From Actinomycetes bacterium (GTDB lineage Bacteria > Actinomycetota > Acidimicrobiia > Acidimicrobiales > RAAP-2): DNA of 6,394 bases. A program made the position numbers and the translations under genes. A model generated the notes under the pieces. The model had not been told where the DNA came from and ran no database searches. It saw only the letters and a program-made list of their open reading frames with translations. Every line of letters starts with the position of its first letter. Position 1 is the stretch's first letter. This document shows positions 5,890-6,394 of this stretch, in pieces. Location: positions 1-6,394 of the forward strand of contig JAJZFO010000274.1 in the NCBI GenBank assembly GCA_021805305.1, read 5' to 3'.

Positions 5890-6394
5890 TTAAGTTCCTT
5901 GATGGCTCACTCGTCGACCCATCACGTAGATCACGCCACCCAGCACCAACACGAGGGCGAGGAACTGGTCACCGGCCCCGAAGTCGAGACTGATCGCCAC
6001 CGGTATCAGTGCCCCCACCACCCACGCCAGTTGCTGTCGGACCGCGAAACGCGCGAAGGTCCGTCCCTGCGCGCCGCTCGGCACGAGGCGCTGGGTGATC
6101 GCGTCGAAACTCGGCTGGGCCACCGCCGCACCCAGTCCCAGCCAACCCGCCAACGTGGTCTGGACGGTCAAGGTGGGATGGCGCGAAGCCAGACCCGCCC
6201 CCACACCCGTGGCCAAGATGGCGAGCGCCAGCAACGTCGACTCACCCAGGGCACTACGCACCCGGGTGACGATGCCGAGCCCCAGCAACGAACCCACCGC
6301 GCTGGCCGAGAGAGCCAGGGCGAACCACTGCAGACCAGCGTGCTCGCGGCGAAGTCCGAAGGCCAGGAGGAACGAGCTGAACCCCACGCCGAAG
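5890..6394 (-). CDS. MFS transporter, C-terminal part (5' end off the window)
   Basis: About 168 residues of a membrane protein are visible and end at a TAA. They form four to five hydrophobic segments: one before REHAG, then about FALALSASAVGSLLGLGIV, LLALAILATGVGAGLA, a segment around LAGWLGLGAAVA, and a final pair from LAWVVGALIPVAI to ALVLVLGGVIYVM. The loop QRLVPSGAQGRTFARF, with a conserved G-R turn between helices, and the helix QLAWVVGAL are typical of actinobacterial major facilitator transporters of the drug/metabolite efflux type. The frame is open to the window edge and the only early start-like codon is a GTG at 6387 inside a hydrophobic segment, so the true start lies beyond. 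The substrate cannot be inferred. The gene runs toward ndh with 16 bp between them and no terminator hairpin. Confidence 0.8.
   Translation of the reverse strand, partial: FGVGFSSFLLAFGLRREHAGLQWFALALSASAVGSLLGLGIVTRVRSALGESTLLALAILATGVGAGLASRHPTLTVQTTLAGWLGLGAAVAQPSFDAITQRLVPSGAQGRTFARFAVRQQLAWVVGALIPVAISLDFGAGDQFLALVLVLGGVIYVMGRRVSHQGT

Overview
This is a GC-rich window with a marked G/C bias at third codon positions. It most resembles a high-GC actinobacterium. A GTP-type phosphoenolpyruvate carboxykinase of the actinobacterial kind, a single-subunit NDH-2 and short or missing leaders fit that lineage, possibly Acidimicrobiia. The lineage is an inference from protein style, not from a marker gene. 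No rRNA, tRNA, CRISPR array, insertion sequence or phage gene was seen.

Left block (1-2413, + strand): a short leader with a small hairpin, then a complete pckG (73-1863), then a GNAT acetyltransferase (1901-2413) 37 bp downstream and probably co-transcribed. A 217-bp gap follows. It holds a strong inverted repeat (core 2498-2512) that could end this transcript or act as an operator for the next gene.

Middle block (2631-4320): a 100-aa XRE-type DNA-binding protein on the + strand converges on a two-gene minus-strand unit. The two sides meet in one shared CTAG (2930-2933) that is the stop codon region of both. The minus unit has two genes. The first encodes a 391-aa protein with the fold signature of non-hydrolysing UDP-GlcNAc 2-epimerase (WecB/MnaA) but with nearly all known catalytic residues replaced. 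The second encodes a 72-aa acidic protein with a leucine zipper, started by a strong ribosome binding site and a 4-bp stop/start overlap. This pair is the least ordinary item in the window. The 236-bp gap upstream of it (4321-4556) contains an AT-rich patch, inverted and direct repeats and a 16-bp dyad.

Right block (4557-6394, minus strand): a complete type II NADH dehydrogenase (ndh) lies 16 bp downstream of an MFS transporter gene whose 5' part is outside the window. The short AT-rich junction contains a TTGAC-N4-ATCAA palindrome, one base from the FNR consensus, next to a TATGAT -10-like hexamer. This suggests redox control of ndh from its own promoter.

Taken together, pckG (gluconeogenic exit from oxaloacetate) and ndh (NADH oxidation into the quinone pool) are ordinary central metabolism. 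The pseudo-epimerase/zipper pair between them has no evident metabolic link to either.
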